NCBI GenBank assembly: GCA_963664845.1
Contig: OY761615.1
Coordinates: 806,001-870,000 of the forward strand
Origin: CAIYTF01 sp963664845
GTDB taxonomy: Bacteria; Bacteroidota; Ignavibacteria; Ignavibacteriales; Ignavibacteriaceae
Length of the DNA: 64,000 bases
Reading direction: 5' to 3'
Position numbers and translations under genes: made by a program. Below are positions 35,137-42,976 of this stretch, piece by piece (the first letter of the stretch is position 1; each line of letters opens with the position of its first letter). Below the pieces are notes generated by a model, which worked only from the letters and a program-made list of their open reading frames with translations, was not told the DNA's origin and ran no database searches.

Positions 35137-36009
35137 TTAATACAGTATTACGCAATTCGGCATATTAGCTATGATGTAATCTTTTTTAGCTTGACTAATA
35201 TATTTCAAATTTATCACTAGAAATTTCAAGTTTGTTAATTCTGTAATTTTTTGAGAAATTTGCTTTAGAGGATTGTGCTGAATATTAAGCCGAGTAAGTT
35301 TTTTTAATAAACAGATATTTTCCGGGATAACTTCAATTTCATTTCCATCAAGAATTAGTTCTTCAATATGTTGAAAACACTCTATGCAAACAGGAAATTG
35401 TTCTATATTACAAGCATACAGATCCACTTGTTTTAAATTACTTAAAAAGCGTAGTCTAACAGCCAATGAATCAACATCTATTGGATTATTGTTTAATGTT
35501 AGAGAAATCAGGGTTTTTAGGCCCTCAAATGCAGTGGGTAGATAAACAATCCTGTTTTGGGCTAATCCAAGATATTTTAAATTATGTAATTTTGTAATAT
35601 TGGCTGGAATTGTTTCAATATTATTAGCATACAGATCCAGCTTTTCAAGTTGAGGAAGTTCACTTAGAATTGTAAATAGTTTTTCAAGATCAAATCCTTT
35701 ATTACTGCCTAATGACAAGGAAGTTAAATGTTTGTATTTTGAAAAAAACGCCGGAATCTCTGAAAGATAATTCACATTAAGTGAAAGTACCTTAATATTT
35801 TCAAATTTCTCCAATTCCTGAGGAAGTTTCTCCAAGAAGAGGGCATCCATATTTAAGCACGTAACTTGTCCGGCCTCCCCTTTATTAACAATTTCCACTA
35901 GTTCATTAATAGTATTAATCTTTATACTGTCGCTATTAATTGCGGAGTAAATCATTATGCCATTTAAGGCAAATAAATAAATTATAATTTTTAATATTAT
36001 CGTTGACAT
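35137..36009 (-). CDS. Exported leucine-rich-repeat protein, probable immunity partner (LRR-1)
   Basis: The 290-residue protein starts with an export signal (ILKIIIYLFALNGIMIYSA) and then about nine leucine-rich repeats of the IPxx type, for example LEKLDLYANNIETIPANI and LKYLGLAQNRIVYLPTAF. Its start is one base after the end of the JAMM-type toxin fragment, the position of an immunity gene in polymorphic-toxin loci. Residues 1 to about 122 are nearly identical to LRR-3 (38730-39602), then the sequences diverge sharply. Export suggests that any neutralisation occurs in the periplasm. Immunity function is inferred from context only. Confidence 0.7.
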   Translation of the reverse strand: MSTIILKIIIYLFALNGIMIYSAINSDSIKINTINELVEIVNKGEAGQVTCLNMDALFLEKLPQELEKFENIKVLSLNVNYLSEIPAFFSKYKHLTSLSLGSNKGFDLEKLFTILSELPQLEKLDLYANNIETIPANITKLHNLKYLGLAQNRIVYLPTAFEGLKTLISLTLNNNPIDVDSLAVRLRFLSNLKQVDLYACNIEQFPVCIECFQHIEELILDGNEIEVIPENICLLKKLTRLNIQHNPLKQISQKITELTNLKFLVINLKYISQAKKDYIIANMPNCVILY

Positions 36010-36272
36010 TTTATTTTCCTAAATTAAAGAAACTCTGTATTGGCATGGTAGCCAGAACTCCATTTCCATTATATATATACACAGTATTGTTTCGCATTCC
36101 GAAAACGTAATTATTATATTTGAGACTTCCCCTGTTTTCTGCATTACTAATATCTGTTTTTGATGGTTCTTGAACAAAATTATATCCGTTTTTAGAACCA
36201 CTACAATGACTGTGAAATGTACTTAAAGTTGAACCCGCGGCAATACCATTAAGGTCACTCATATTGCGGGGA
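35606..36272. repeat. 667-bp direct duplication, copy 1
   Basis: This segment covers the 5' part of LRR-1 and the 3' part of the adjacent JAMM fragment. It matches 39199-39865 at a constant offset of 3593 with scattered substitutions and no indel that I can see. It ends abruptly on both sides, inside coding sequence, which points to recombination or gene conversion between cassettes. Confidence 0.85.
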
Positions 36273-36595
36273 ACATCAACTTTTATCTCTGCATTGACAC
36301 CTGGGCCTGGATCAACAGCTTTTCCTGGTTTAGCTTCTATTACTTTTTCGTTACCATTTACCATTGGCGCAATTTGTCCTCCGGTTTCATTAAATGGTGT
36401 TGCAGAACATACAACATTTTCCATTCGGGCTATACTACTGCTTCCGGGTAACAAGATAGCGTTTTCAGAGGCTATTTGTTGATTGTTGCTTTCAGCCCCA
36501 ATGATCGTCGGAGAATTTAATGCTTCAGACACAAATGCAGAATTGGAAGTAAACTCTTGCTGTGATAAAATATTATTATTCTTGACTAAGAACAA
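36011..36595 (-). CDS. Orphan Rhs C-terminal toxin, JAMM/JAB-type metalloprotease
   Basis: The 194-residue frame has no Rhs core but matches the C-terminal tip of the Rhs protein at 37462-38637, from NSAFVSEALNSP to FFNLGK. JAMM ligands are visible: Glu70 in NETGG, His128 and His130 (FHSH), Ser145 and Asp148 (EPSKTD); the HxH-to-Ser gap (14) is longer than the classical 7. This agrees with JAB-like toxin domains of polymorphic toxins. Its frame overlaps the end of LRR-2 by 20 bases. Without a delivery core it is an orphan cassette, perhaps silent; the start codon is not reliable. Confidence 0.65.
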   Translation of the reverse strand: MFLVKNNNILSQQEFTSNSAFVSEALNSPTIIGAESNNQQIASENAILLPGSSSIARMENVVCSATPFNETGGQIAPMVNGNEKVIEAKPGKAVDPGPGVNAEIKVDVPRNMSDLNGIAAGSTLSTFHSHCSGSKNGYNFVQEPSKTDISNAENRGSLKYNNYVFGMRNNTVYIYNGNGVLATMPIQSFFNLGK

Positions 36596-37460
36596 TTATC
36601 CGACAATTTGGCATCTTGGCTTTAATAAACTCGATCTTTGATTTATTTATGTTGGGTAATATAGTAATCAACAAAAACTTCAACTGAGATAATTCTATAA
36701 TATTTTCGCTTAAATTGCGTAAACCGTTTCCAGCCATCTGAAGGGAAGAAAGATTTTTTAACAATCGAATATCGTCAGGGATTACATCAATATCGTTCCC
36801 ATCAAGAATTAATTCCTCCAGATTTCCAAAAAGTTCCATACAAAGGGGGAAATGTTTAATATTACAGGAATAAAGGTCTAAACTTTTTAGATTGTTTAAT
36901 GGTCTAATAATAATAGTTAATGAATCAACATTTATCGGATTATCGCTTAAATTCAATGAGCTTAATACTCCTAAACTATCAAATTCACCAGGCAAATAAA
37001 TAATTTTATTATGAGCTAATCCTAGATATTTAAGCTTTTTTAATTTCGAAATACTGGGTGGAATTGTATTTATTCTATTTAGATAGAGATCCAATTTTTC
37101 CAAATTGGGAGTTTTACTTAATATCTCAAATAGTCTTTCCAGATCAAATCCAGAATTACTACCTAAGGATAAAGTTGTTAACTGCTTATAATTTGAGAAA
37201 AAGTCTGGAATTTCCGAAAGCAAATTCAAATTTAATGATAGAGTTTTTAGATTTAAAAATTTCGACAACTCTGGCGGTACCTCCTTTAAAAAGAGGGCAT
37301 CCATGTCTAAATATCCAACTTCATCCGCTTTATAGTTATTAACTATATTCAAGAATTCTTCATAACTATTTATTTTTATAGTATCATTTTTCGTTACGGG
37401 GTAGGTATTATATGCATAAATGAAAAAAAATATTAAGATTTTTAGTATTTTTAATAACAT
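36576..37460 (-). CDS. Exported leucine-rich-repeat protein, probable immunity partner (LRR-2)
   Basis: The 294-residue protein has an N-terminal signal (KILIFFFIYAYNTYPV) and about nine leucine-rich repeats (LEKLDLYLNRINTIPPSI, LKYLGLAHNKIIYLPGEF, LSSLNLSDNPINVDSL). It begins one base after the stop of the Rhs-JAMM gene. It is clearly homologous to LRR-1 and LRR-3 but diverged along the whole length, as expected if it matches a different toxin tip. Base composition is AT-rich compared with the flanking housekeeping genes. Immunity is inferred from position. Confidence 0.7.
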   Translation of the reverse strand: MLLKILKILIFFFIYAYNTYPVTKNDTIKINSYEEFLNIVNNYKADEVGYLDMDALFLKEVPPELSKFLNLKTLSLNLNLLSEIPDFFSNYKQLTTLSLGSNSGFDLERLFEILSKTPNLEKLDLYLNRINTIPPSISKLKKLKYLGLAHNKIIYLPGEFDSLGVLSSLNLSDNPINVDSLTIIIRPLNNLKSLDLYSCNIKHFPLCMELFGNLEELILDGNDIDVIPDDIRLLKNLSSLQMAGNGLRNLSENIIELSQLKFLLITILPNINKSKIEFIKAKMPNCRIIVLSQE

Positions 37461-37461
37461 T

Positions 37462-38637
37462 TTATTTTTGTCCTAAGTTAAAAAAGCTTTGCGCTGGCAT
37501 TGAACCGATTACACCGCTACCATTGTACAGATAAACCTTATTACTACTCGCACCAAAGACATAATTATTTAGCCGGAGACTCCCATTACTAGCGGCATTG
37601 TGGATGTCAACGGATGATGGTTGTTGTTCAAACCCATACATCATGAGTTGACCATTGGGGTGTACATGGAATGTAGCTGATGGAATATCTGTACCTTTAA
37701 TACTATTTGGATCATTTGCCTTCCATACGTTTATTGAAGCAACAACATCAGGAGCCGGATACATACTTTCACCAGGCACTGCCGGTACAACTTTTTGAAT
37801 GCCTTCTACAGTTGAATAGATCACTCCTCCTGTTTCATTCCAGGGAGATGCTGAACATACCACTGATTCCATTCTGCTAATCGCACTTGAATTTGGCAAA
37901 AGGACTGAATTTGATGATGCAACTTGTTGAGCAGATTGTTCTGACTTAAGAATGGACGGAGAATTTAATGCTTCAGACACAATTGCAGAATTGGCATTTG
38001 GAACTAGATAATTTTTTTTATCATTAATTCCGTCCGTGCCAATTTTTTTTCCGTATTCGTCCCAGTAATCCCCATCAAACATTCCCGTAGGATCAAATTT
38101 AGTGATTGGATTATTTTGACAATAATTATATGGTGATAGATTGGTTCTCGCTCCCGTCATTGGATCCACCTGTAACCATTGGGCTCTCCAACTGTCATAA
38201 TCCCGAGCACCAAAATAATCAAGTCCGGTTGTTGCACTCCGTTCCTTGCCGGTAAACTTATACCTTTGGTCCGCGGAAGAAGTATAACTCCTGCCGTTCA
38301 TAATGCTGCCATAAGGATAATAATCATCCAAGCCAACTACTGTACCACTTGTATCCACTGTCATCTTCACGCTGCCCAGGTGATCCTTCAAATAATAATA
38401 CCGCGTTGGAGCTTTACTCAACACTTTTACCTGCCCAATGTTCTCGCCATTGGCTAAAATATTATAGGTCAGGTTTGAACTGTATTGGGAAAGACAGACC
38501 GCTTCCGTTTTCCCGTCAAAACCATTAAAATAAAAATTATCGCTGCCGTTTACAACAGAATTCCGTATCCGGAAATTGAATACGTCATTTTCAAATAAAA
38601 GCTGAGTACTGTTCTTAAGATACATTGCGTAGGGCAT
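37462..38637 (-). CDS. Truncated Rhs protein with JAMM/JAB-type metalloprotease tip
   Basis: The 391-residue frame carries only the end of an Rhs core: YYYLKDHLGSVKMTVDTSG, DDYYPYGSIMNGRSY, KFTGKERSATTGLDYFGARD and NPITKFDPTG, the standard junction. After it comes the toxin tip with JAMM ligands Glu268 (NETGG), His324 and His326 (FHVHP), Ser341 and Asp344 (QPSSVD). The frame is open about 24 codons upstream of the ATG to a stop at 38710-38712, and no N-terminal Rhs repeats or signal exist in the window. It is either a small expressed protein or a stored cassette. LRR-2 follows after one base. Confidence 0.8.
   Translation of the reverse strand: MPYAMYLKNSTQLLFENDVFNFRIRNSVVNGSDNFYFNGFDGKTEAVCLSQYSSNLTYNILANGENIGQVKVLSKAPTRYYYLKDHLGSVKMTVDTSGTVVGLDDYYPYGSIMNGRSYTSSADQRYKFTGKERSATTGLDYFGARDYDSWRAQWLQVDPMTGARTNLSPYNYCQNNPITKFDPTGMFDGDYWDEYGKKIGTDGINDKKNYLVPNANSAIVSEALNSPSILKSEQSAQQVASSNSVLLPNSSAISRMESVVCSASPWNETGGVIYSTVEGIQKVVPAVPGESMYPAPDVVASINVWKANDPNSIKGTDIPSATFHVHPNGQLMMYGFEQQPSSVDIHNAASNGSLRLNNYVFGASSNKVYLYNGSGVIGSMPAQSFFNLGQK
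38165..38558. repeat. 394-bp Rhs core duplication, copy 1
   Basis: This covers the Rhs core end and matches 41321-41714 at a constant offset of 3156 with only a few substitutions. The left boundary lies at the core/tip junction (after the QVD codons), and the right boundary is where the second copy is cut off. It can act as a homology arm for tip exchange. Confidence 0.9.
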
Positions 38638-38729
38638 ATTATCCGTATCATAGAGTATGAACCCTATCCCCCGGTGGTTGTCAAGTCTTCGGCTAAATAA
38701 AGCCGTTTTTCAAAAAATAGCAGAACGTA

Positions 38730-39602
38730 TTAATATCTGATTAAACAGTTGGGCATATGTGATATTAGAAATTTTTTATCAATAATGTCGATCAGATTAA
38801 GATTTATGACCAAATATTTCAGCTTTGATAATTTAGTAATACTTCGTGAAATTTGTTTTAAAGGATTCAAACTGATATAGAGATAAGAAATATTTTCTAA
38901 AGAACAGATATCATCAGGAATCACTTCTATCTCATTTTCTTCAAGCATCAGTTCTTCGACATATTTCAAACATTCCATTCGCAAAGGCAGTTTTTTAATT
39001 TTGCATGAATTGATATCCAAACTCTTAAGATTACGCAATGAGCAAACTATAGCGGCTAAAGAATCTATATCTATTGGATTACTATTTAGCTCCAATTCAG
39101 TAAGCATTTTAAGAGAGTCTAATTCACTTGGCAAAAACACAATTTTGTTTAGCGCTAAACCCAAATATTTAAGATTTTTTACTTCCATAATCTTTGGTGG
39201 AATTGTTTCAATATTATTAGCATACAGATCCAGCTTTTCAAGTTGAGGAAGTTCACTTAGAATTGTAAATAGTTTTTCAAGATCAAATCCTTTATTACTG
39301 CCTAATGACAATGAAGTTAAATGTTTGTATTTTGAAAAAAATGCCGGAATCTCTGAAAGATAATTCACATTAAGTGAAAGCACCTCAATATTTTCAAATT
39401 TCTCCAATTCCTGAGGAAGTTTCTCCAAGAAGAGGGCATCCATATTTAAGCACGTAACTTGTCCGGCCTCCCCTTTATTAACAATTTCCACAAGTTCATT
39501 AATGGTATTAATCTTTATACTGTCGCTATTAATTGCGGAGTAAATCATTATGCCATTTAAGGCAAATAAATAAATCATAATTTTTAATATTATCGTTGAC
39601 AT
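38730..39602 (-). CDS. Exported leucine-rich-repeat protein, probable immunity partner (LRR-3)
   Basis: The 290-residue protein has exactly the same length as LRR-1, and an almost identical first 122 residues including the signal (IYLFALNGIMIYSAINS). The remaining repeats differ (TIPPKIMEVKNLKYLGLALN, LKSLDINSCKIKKLPLRMEC). It follows a truncated JAMM fragment by one base. A shared N-terminus with a variable repeat surface suggests selection for different binding partners, or gene conversion. Function inferred from context. Confidence 0.7.
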   Translation of the reverse strand: MSTIILKIMIYLFALNGIMIYSAINSDSIKINTINELVEIVNKGEAGQVTCLNMDALFLEKLPQELEKFENIEVLSLNVNYLSEIPAFFSKYKHLTSLSLGSNKGFDLEKLFTILSELPQLEKLDLYANNIETIPPKIMEVKNLKYLGLALNKIVFLPSELDSLKMLTELELNSNPIDIDSLAAIVCSLRNLKSLDINSCKIKKLPLRMECLKYVEELMLEENEIEVIPDDICSLENISYLYISLNPLKQISRSITKLSKLKYLVINLNLIDIIDKKFLISHMPNCLIRY

Positions 39603-39865
39603 TTTATTTTCCTAAATTAAAGGAACTCTGTATTGGCATGGTAGCCAGAACTCCATTTCCATTATATATATACACAGTATTGTTTCGCATTCCGAAAACA
39701 TAATTATTATATTTGAGACCTCCCCTGTTTGCTGCATTACTAATATCTGTTTTTGATGGTTCTTGAACAAAATTATATCCGTTTTTAGAACCACTACAAT
39801 GACTGTGAAATGTACTTAAAGTTGAACCCGCGGCAATACCATTAAGGTCACTCATATTGCGGGGA
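39199..39865. repeat. 667-bp direct duplication, copy 2
   Basis: This is the partner of 35606-36272. Its right boundary (39865) falls exactly where the JAMM fragment joins an unrelated Rhs-repeat-like sequence, so one end of the duplication is also a rearrangement junction. Confidence 0.85.
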
Positions 39866-39921
39866 CCGTTCACGCTTACATTGTTCAACTTGTTCGTACT
39901 GTTCTGATAATGATAATTCAT
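39604..39921 (-). pseudogene. Truncated JAMM toxin tip fused to an Rhs repeat scrap
   Basis: The 105-residue frame starts with Rhs-repeat-like sequence (MNYHYQNSTNKLNNVSVNG) and switches at PRNMSDLN to the JAMM tip. It keeps HSH (from residue 39) and the EPSKTD Ser/Asp pair but has lost the NETGG region with the catalytic Glu. The frame is open further upstream (to a TAG near 39980) with more Rhs-like residues. It looks like a recombination product or decayed cassette rather than an active toxin. LRR-3 follows after one base. Confidence 0.7.
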
Positions 39922-40000
39922 TACCTTATTGAGCCGGCTTTTTATAAGGAAATTTCCTTTCTTAAATACGAAACATTTCGTCTAGAAATAATTTCCGCTT

Positions 40001-40657
40001 TTAATAAACAAATTTTGGACGAATATAACTATATTTCATTGGATAAGATTTCGGATCATCATAAATAAATGATGGGTAAAAACTGCGAAGTGGCATCTCA
40101 ATTGATTTGGGCTGTTTGACATTAATTGCGCATTGTATATCCGGGAAAAATCTGAGCAATACGTCAGACGGAAGATTAGTTTCCAAAAAAATCGTGAATT
40201 TCCCAATATTTGTTGGAACTATAAATTCATCTTTTTCAATATTTCTCCACTTAATATAAATGACCGCAAGTGTGTCGTATCGACATATTATAAGATAATT
40301 AAAATTATCGATACCCGAATAACCGCGATATTCTGCAATTGGTTCTGCACCAAAATTATATTCCCGATGCCAAAAATTTATTTCCTTTCTGCGCTGTATA
40401 ATATTCACTCGAAATACACCTCCGACAAGTTCGTATATTGATTCGTCATGTATTTTTACAGTGAAATATTTTCGTTCAAGTAAAATCTTCGGTTCATGGC
40501 TGAAATTATTTTTATCGAAATCCAGATAATAATTTTCCTTGGCAATCAATGAGTCAGTACCAGCATTTAATTGTTTAGCATCTTTTTTTTGTTGGCAACT
40601 GTTAAAGGCCAAGATCATTAATATAACGAGAAAATTTAATGATCTGTATTTATCCAT
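40001..40657 (-). CDS. Lipoprotein, probable immunity partner of the HExxH toxin
   Basis: The 218-residue protein has a lipoprotein signal (LVILMILAFNSC, Cys at about 21). The mature part is beta-rich with many Tyr, Phe and Ile residues and no recognised motif. It overlaps the end of the HExxH-tip gene by 22 bases in another frame and is AT-rich like the other cassette genes. Position and periplasmic lipidated location fit an immunity protein against a toxin that reaches the periplasm. Confidence 0.6.
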   Translation of the reverse strand: MDKYRSLNFLVILMILAFNSCQQKKDAKQLNAGTDSLIAKENYYLDFDKNNFSHEPKILLERKYFTVKIHDESIYELVGGVFRVNIIQRRKEINFWHREYNFGAEPIAEYRGYSGIDNFNYLIICRYDTLAVIYIKWRNIEKDEFIVPTNIGKFTIFLETNLPSDVLLRFFPDIQCAINVKQPKSIEMPLRSFYPSFIYDDPKSYPMKYSYIRPKFVY

Positions 40658-41580
40658 TTTTTACCTTTCTTCATTAAATATCTGATTATTCTCTTTCCGG
40701 CCGCATCCACATTTTGACCGGCAGAATAATCTTTAAGGTTATTATATATTCCCCCAGGGCCCATATCTTCCATACCTATCCCTAAAGTTAAATTAGCAAA
40801 TTTATCCGGGTCTTGTGCAGATTTATATAATAGTCTTAAATAATCATCACCATTCAGCAGTCCAGCAGCAATTTGTGCACCATATGCATCTAATTCAGAT
40901 CCGCTATAATTATGCACCCGTTCGTGAAGCATCGTTCCGGCGAGCTTAAATGGATTGTCTTTTTCCCAGGTCGCTACGAACATACCACTTTGCAAATTAT
41001 TTGCTTCACCGCCACGATTATTATGGTCGCCAAATCTGTCCACGAAAACAACTGGAAAATCATTTTTTTGCATTTCCCGATACATTTTCGGGGCTCCCTT
41101 TGCAATTAAGCTCATTGCAGCATTAAAATTAACATTGGAGACATCTCGCAAATTTGCGTACATATAACCTTTTTCGCCCTGCAATGATTTAAGTTCATTA
41201 GGAGCACGATCATTTAAGTTTGCTACATATGGTTTCATTCCGTCAGGATCAGATAACTTAATCGGATTGTTCAAACAATAATTATAAGAGCTCCACGCTG
41301 GATATTTTCTTGCCAATTGGTCCACCTGTAACCATTGGGCTCTCCAACTGTCATAATCTCTTGCACCAAAATAATCAAGTCCGGTTGTTGCACTCCGTTC
41401 CTTGCCGGTAAACTTATACCTTTGGTCCGCGGAAGAAGTATAACTCCTGCCGTTCATAACGCTGCCGTAAGGATAATAATCATCCAAGCCAACTACTGTA
41501 CCACTTGTATCCACTGTCATCTTCACACTTCCCAGGTGATCCTTCAAATAATAATACCGCGCTGGAGCTTTACTCAACAC
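40636..41580 (-). CDS. Truncated Rhs protein with HExxH zinc-metallopeptidase tip
   Basis: The first ATG in frame gives 314 residues, but the frame is open with Rhs sequence up to 41724 (stop TAA at 41725-41727), so the true 5' end is missing. The Rhs core end is nearly identical to the second Rhs copy and finishes at NPIKLSDPDG. The tip (about 200 residues) carries His219-Glu-Arg-Val-His223 (MLHERVH) and acidic residues shortly after (SGSELDAY), a zincin motif. This is a different toxin from the JAMM tips on the same core type. A lipoprotein gene overlaps its end. Confidence 0.75.
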   Translation of the reverse strand: MLSKAPARYYYLKDHLGSVKMTVDTSGTVVGLDDYYPYGSVMNGRSYTSSADQRYKFTGKERSATTGLDYFGARDYDSWRAQWLQVDQLARKYPAWSSYNYCLNNPIKLSDPDGMKPYVANLNDRAPNELKSLQGEKGYMYANLRDVSNVNFNAAMSLIAKGAPKMYREMQKNDFPVVFVDRFGDHNNRGGEANNLQSGMFVATWEKDNPFKLAGTMLHERVHNYSGSELDAYGAQIAAGLLNGDDYLRLLYKSAQDPDKFANLTLGIGMEDMGPGGIYNNLKDYSAGQNVDAAGKRIIRYLMKKGKKWINTDH

Positions 41581-41714
41581 TTTTACCTGCCCAATGTTCT
41601 CGCCATTGGCTAAAATATTATAGGTCAGGTTTGAACTGTATTGGGAAAGACAGACCGCTTCCGTTTTCCCGTCAACACCATTAAAATAAAAATTATCGCT
41701 GCCGTTTACAACAG
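41321..41714. repeat. 394-bp Rhs core duplication, copy 2
   Basis: Partner of 38165-38558. At 41715 similarity stops abruptly and the Rhs reading frame meets unrelated sequence with a stop, marking a deletion or integration junction that removed the rest of the Rhs gene. Confidence 0.9.
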
Positions 41715-41900
41715 GTTCGCAAGGTTAATAGAATCTTCACTTCTAGCAGCTGGGAATTTGCCCTAAGTAGGTATAAAGTTGATTGGAAACTCGTCCCGTA
41801 TCCATTCCCCATACCAACTCAAACAAAAAATAGATGCATTTCGCACCATTTTTTTCTTTATTTTTAAAGTTATTCATAAAAGCGGTTAAAATTCAGGCAG

Positions 41901-42950
41901 GTGATAGAATACTCCGGCTCAATACATATGCATTCGATCTATTCGGACGGCTCCGGAAAAGTTGAGGATATTGTTCGTGCTGCTCAGGAAGCGGCGGTGG
42001 ACTACCTCATTCTCACCGATCACAACACCCTGCGTGCCAAGCGCGAAGGCTTTGAAGGATTATACGGCGAAACCTACCTGATGGTGGGTTACGAGATAAA
42101 CGACAAAGAGAACAGAAATCACTGCCTGGTTTTTGGAACTGCGGATACCCTCCCCACACGACTTTCCGCCCCGGACTACTTAAAAATTATCAAAGAGCAA
42201 AAAGGAGTTACCTTTATTGCGCACCCCACGGAAAAGCGCTGTGCCTCAAAGGAATATCCCGCATACCCCTGGACAGCCTGGGATACCGATCTTTTTGACG
42301 GAATCGAAATATGGAACCATATGTCCGAGTGGATGGAGCAGTTAAACGATCAAAACCGCTATGAACTCTTTCTGCACCCGCTGAAATCCATAAAGGCCCC
42401 CGACCCTGAGGCGCTTAAGATATGGGACAACTTAAACCTCAAAAGGCGGGTTCCGGCACTCGGAGGTATTGACGCACACGCGCATAAGGTAAATGTCCTG
42501 GGATTCTTCGAAGTTGAAGTTTTCCCTTATAAGGTGTTGTTTAAATCAATTAGAACTCATATTTTGCTTAGTCATAGTTTTCAAAATATTATTTCCCGGT
42601 CCGGCAGGAGTGGAGTCAATAACGAAATCCGGTCGGCGCTCTTTAACGGCAGGAGCTTTGTTTCCAATTTTTCGGTCGGGGATGCACGGGGTTTTCAGTT
42701 CAAACTGAAAGCGGGAAATAAAACATGGTACATGGGTGACAGTGTCCCTGATTCGGAAAAAGCAGAGTTGCATATTAAAGTGCCAAGGGTACAAGTCAAG
42801 GTGCGGCTCATCCGGAATGGGATAGTCATCAATGAGTATTCGGACCCTGAAATCAGGATTCCGCTTCAGGAGCCGGGAGTATACCGTGTAGAGGTTTACG
42901 CGGATGACCGGGCCTGGATCTACTCAAACCATATCAGATATGCGGTATAG
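41901..42950 (+). CDS. PHP-domain metal-dependent phosphoesterase
   Basis: The 349-residue frame starts with GTG. The PHP motifs are clear: motif I SGSIHMHSIYSDGSG, motif II LILTDHNTL, then a histidine in TFIAHPTEK and GGIDAHAHK towards the middle. The C-terminal third is beta-rich (VRLIRNGIVINEYSDPEIRI), possibly a binding domain. Such proteins hydrolyse phosphoesters or act on polymers; the substrate is unknown. It is followed 26 bases later by a TPR membrane protein, so the two may be cotranscribed. Confidence 0.85.
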   Translation: MIEYSGSIHMHSIYSDGSGKVEDIVRAAQEAAVDYLILTDHNTLRAKREGFEGLYGETYLMVGYEINDKENRNHCLVFGTADTLPTRLSAPDYLKIIKEQKGVTFIAHPTEKRCASKEYPAYPWTAWDTDLFDGIEIWNHMSEWMEQLNDQNRYELFLHPLKSIKAPDPEALKIWDNLNLKRRVPALGGIDAHAHKVNVLGFFEVEVFPYKVLFKSIRTHILLSHSFQNIISRSGRSGVNNEIRSALFNGRSFVSNFSVGDARGFQFKLKAGNKTWYMGDSVPDSEKAELHIKVPRVQVKVRLIRNGIVINEYSDPEIRIPLQEPGVYRVEVYADDRAWIYSNHIRYAV

Positions 42951-42976
42951 ATTTTTTTAATAAAGGATAAGTACGA

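Noticed and set aside
35137..41724. CRISPR-like array suspected from repeated segments
   Set aside because: The repeats are long coding duplications (394 and 667 bp) and LRR codon periodicity, not short regular direct repeats with unique spacers; no cas genes are present.
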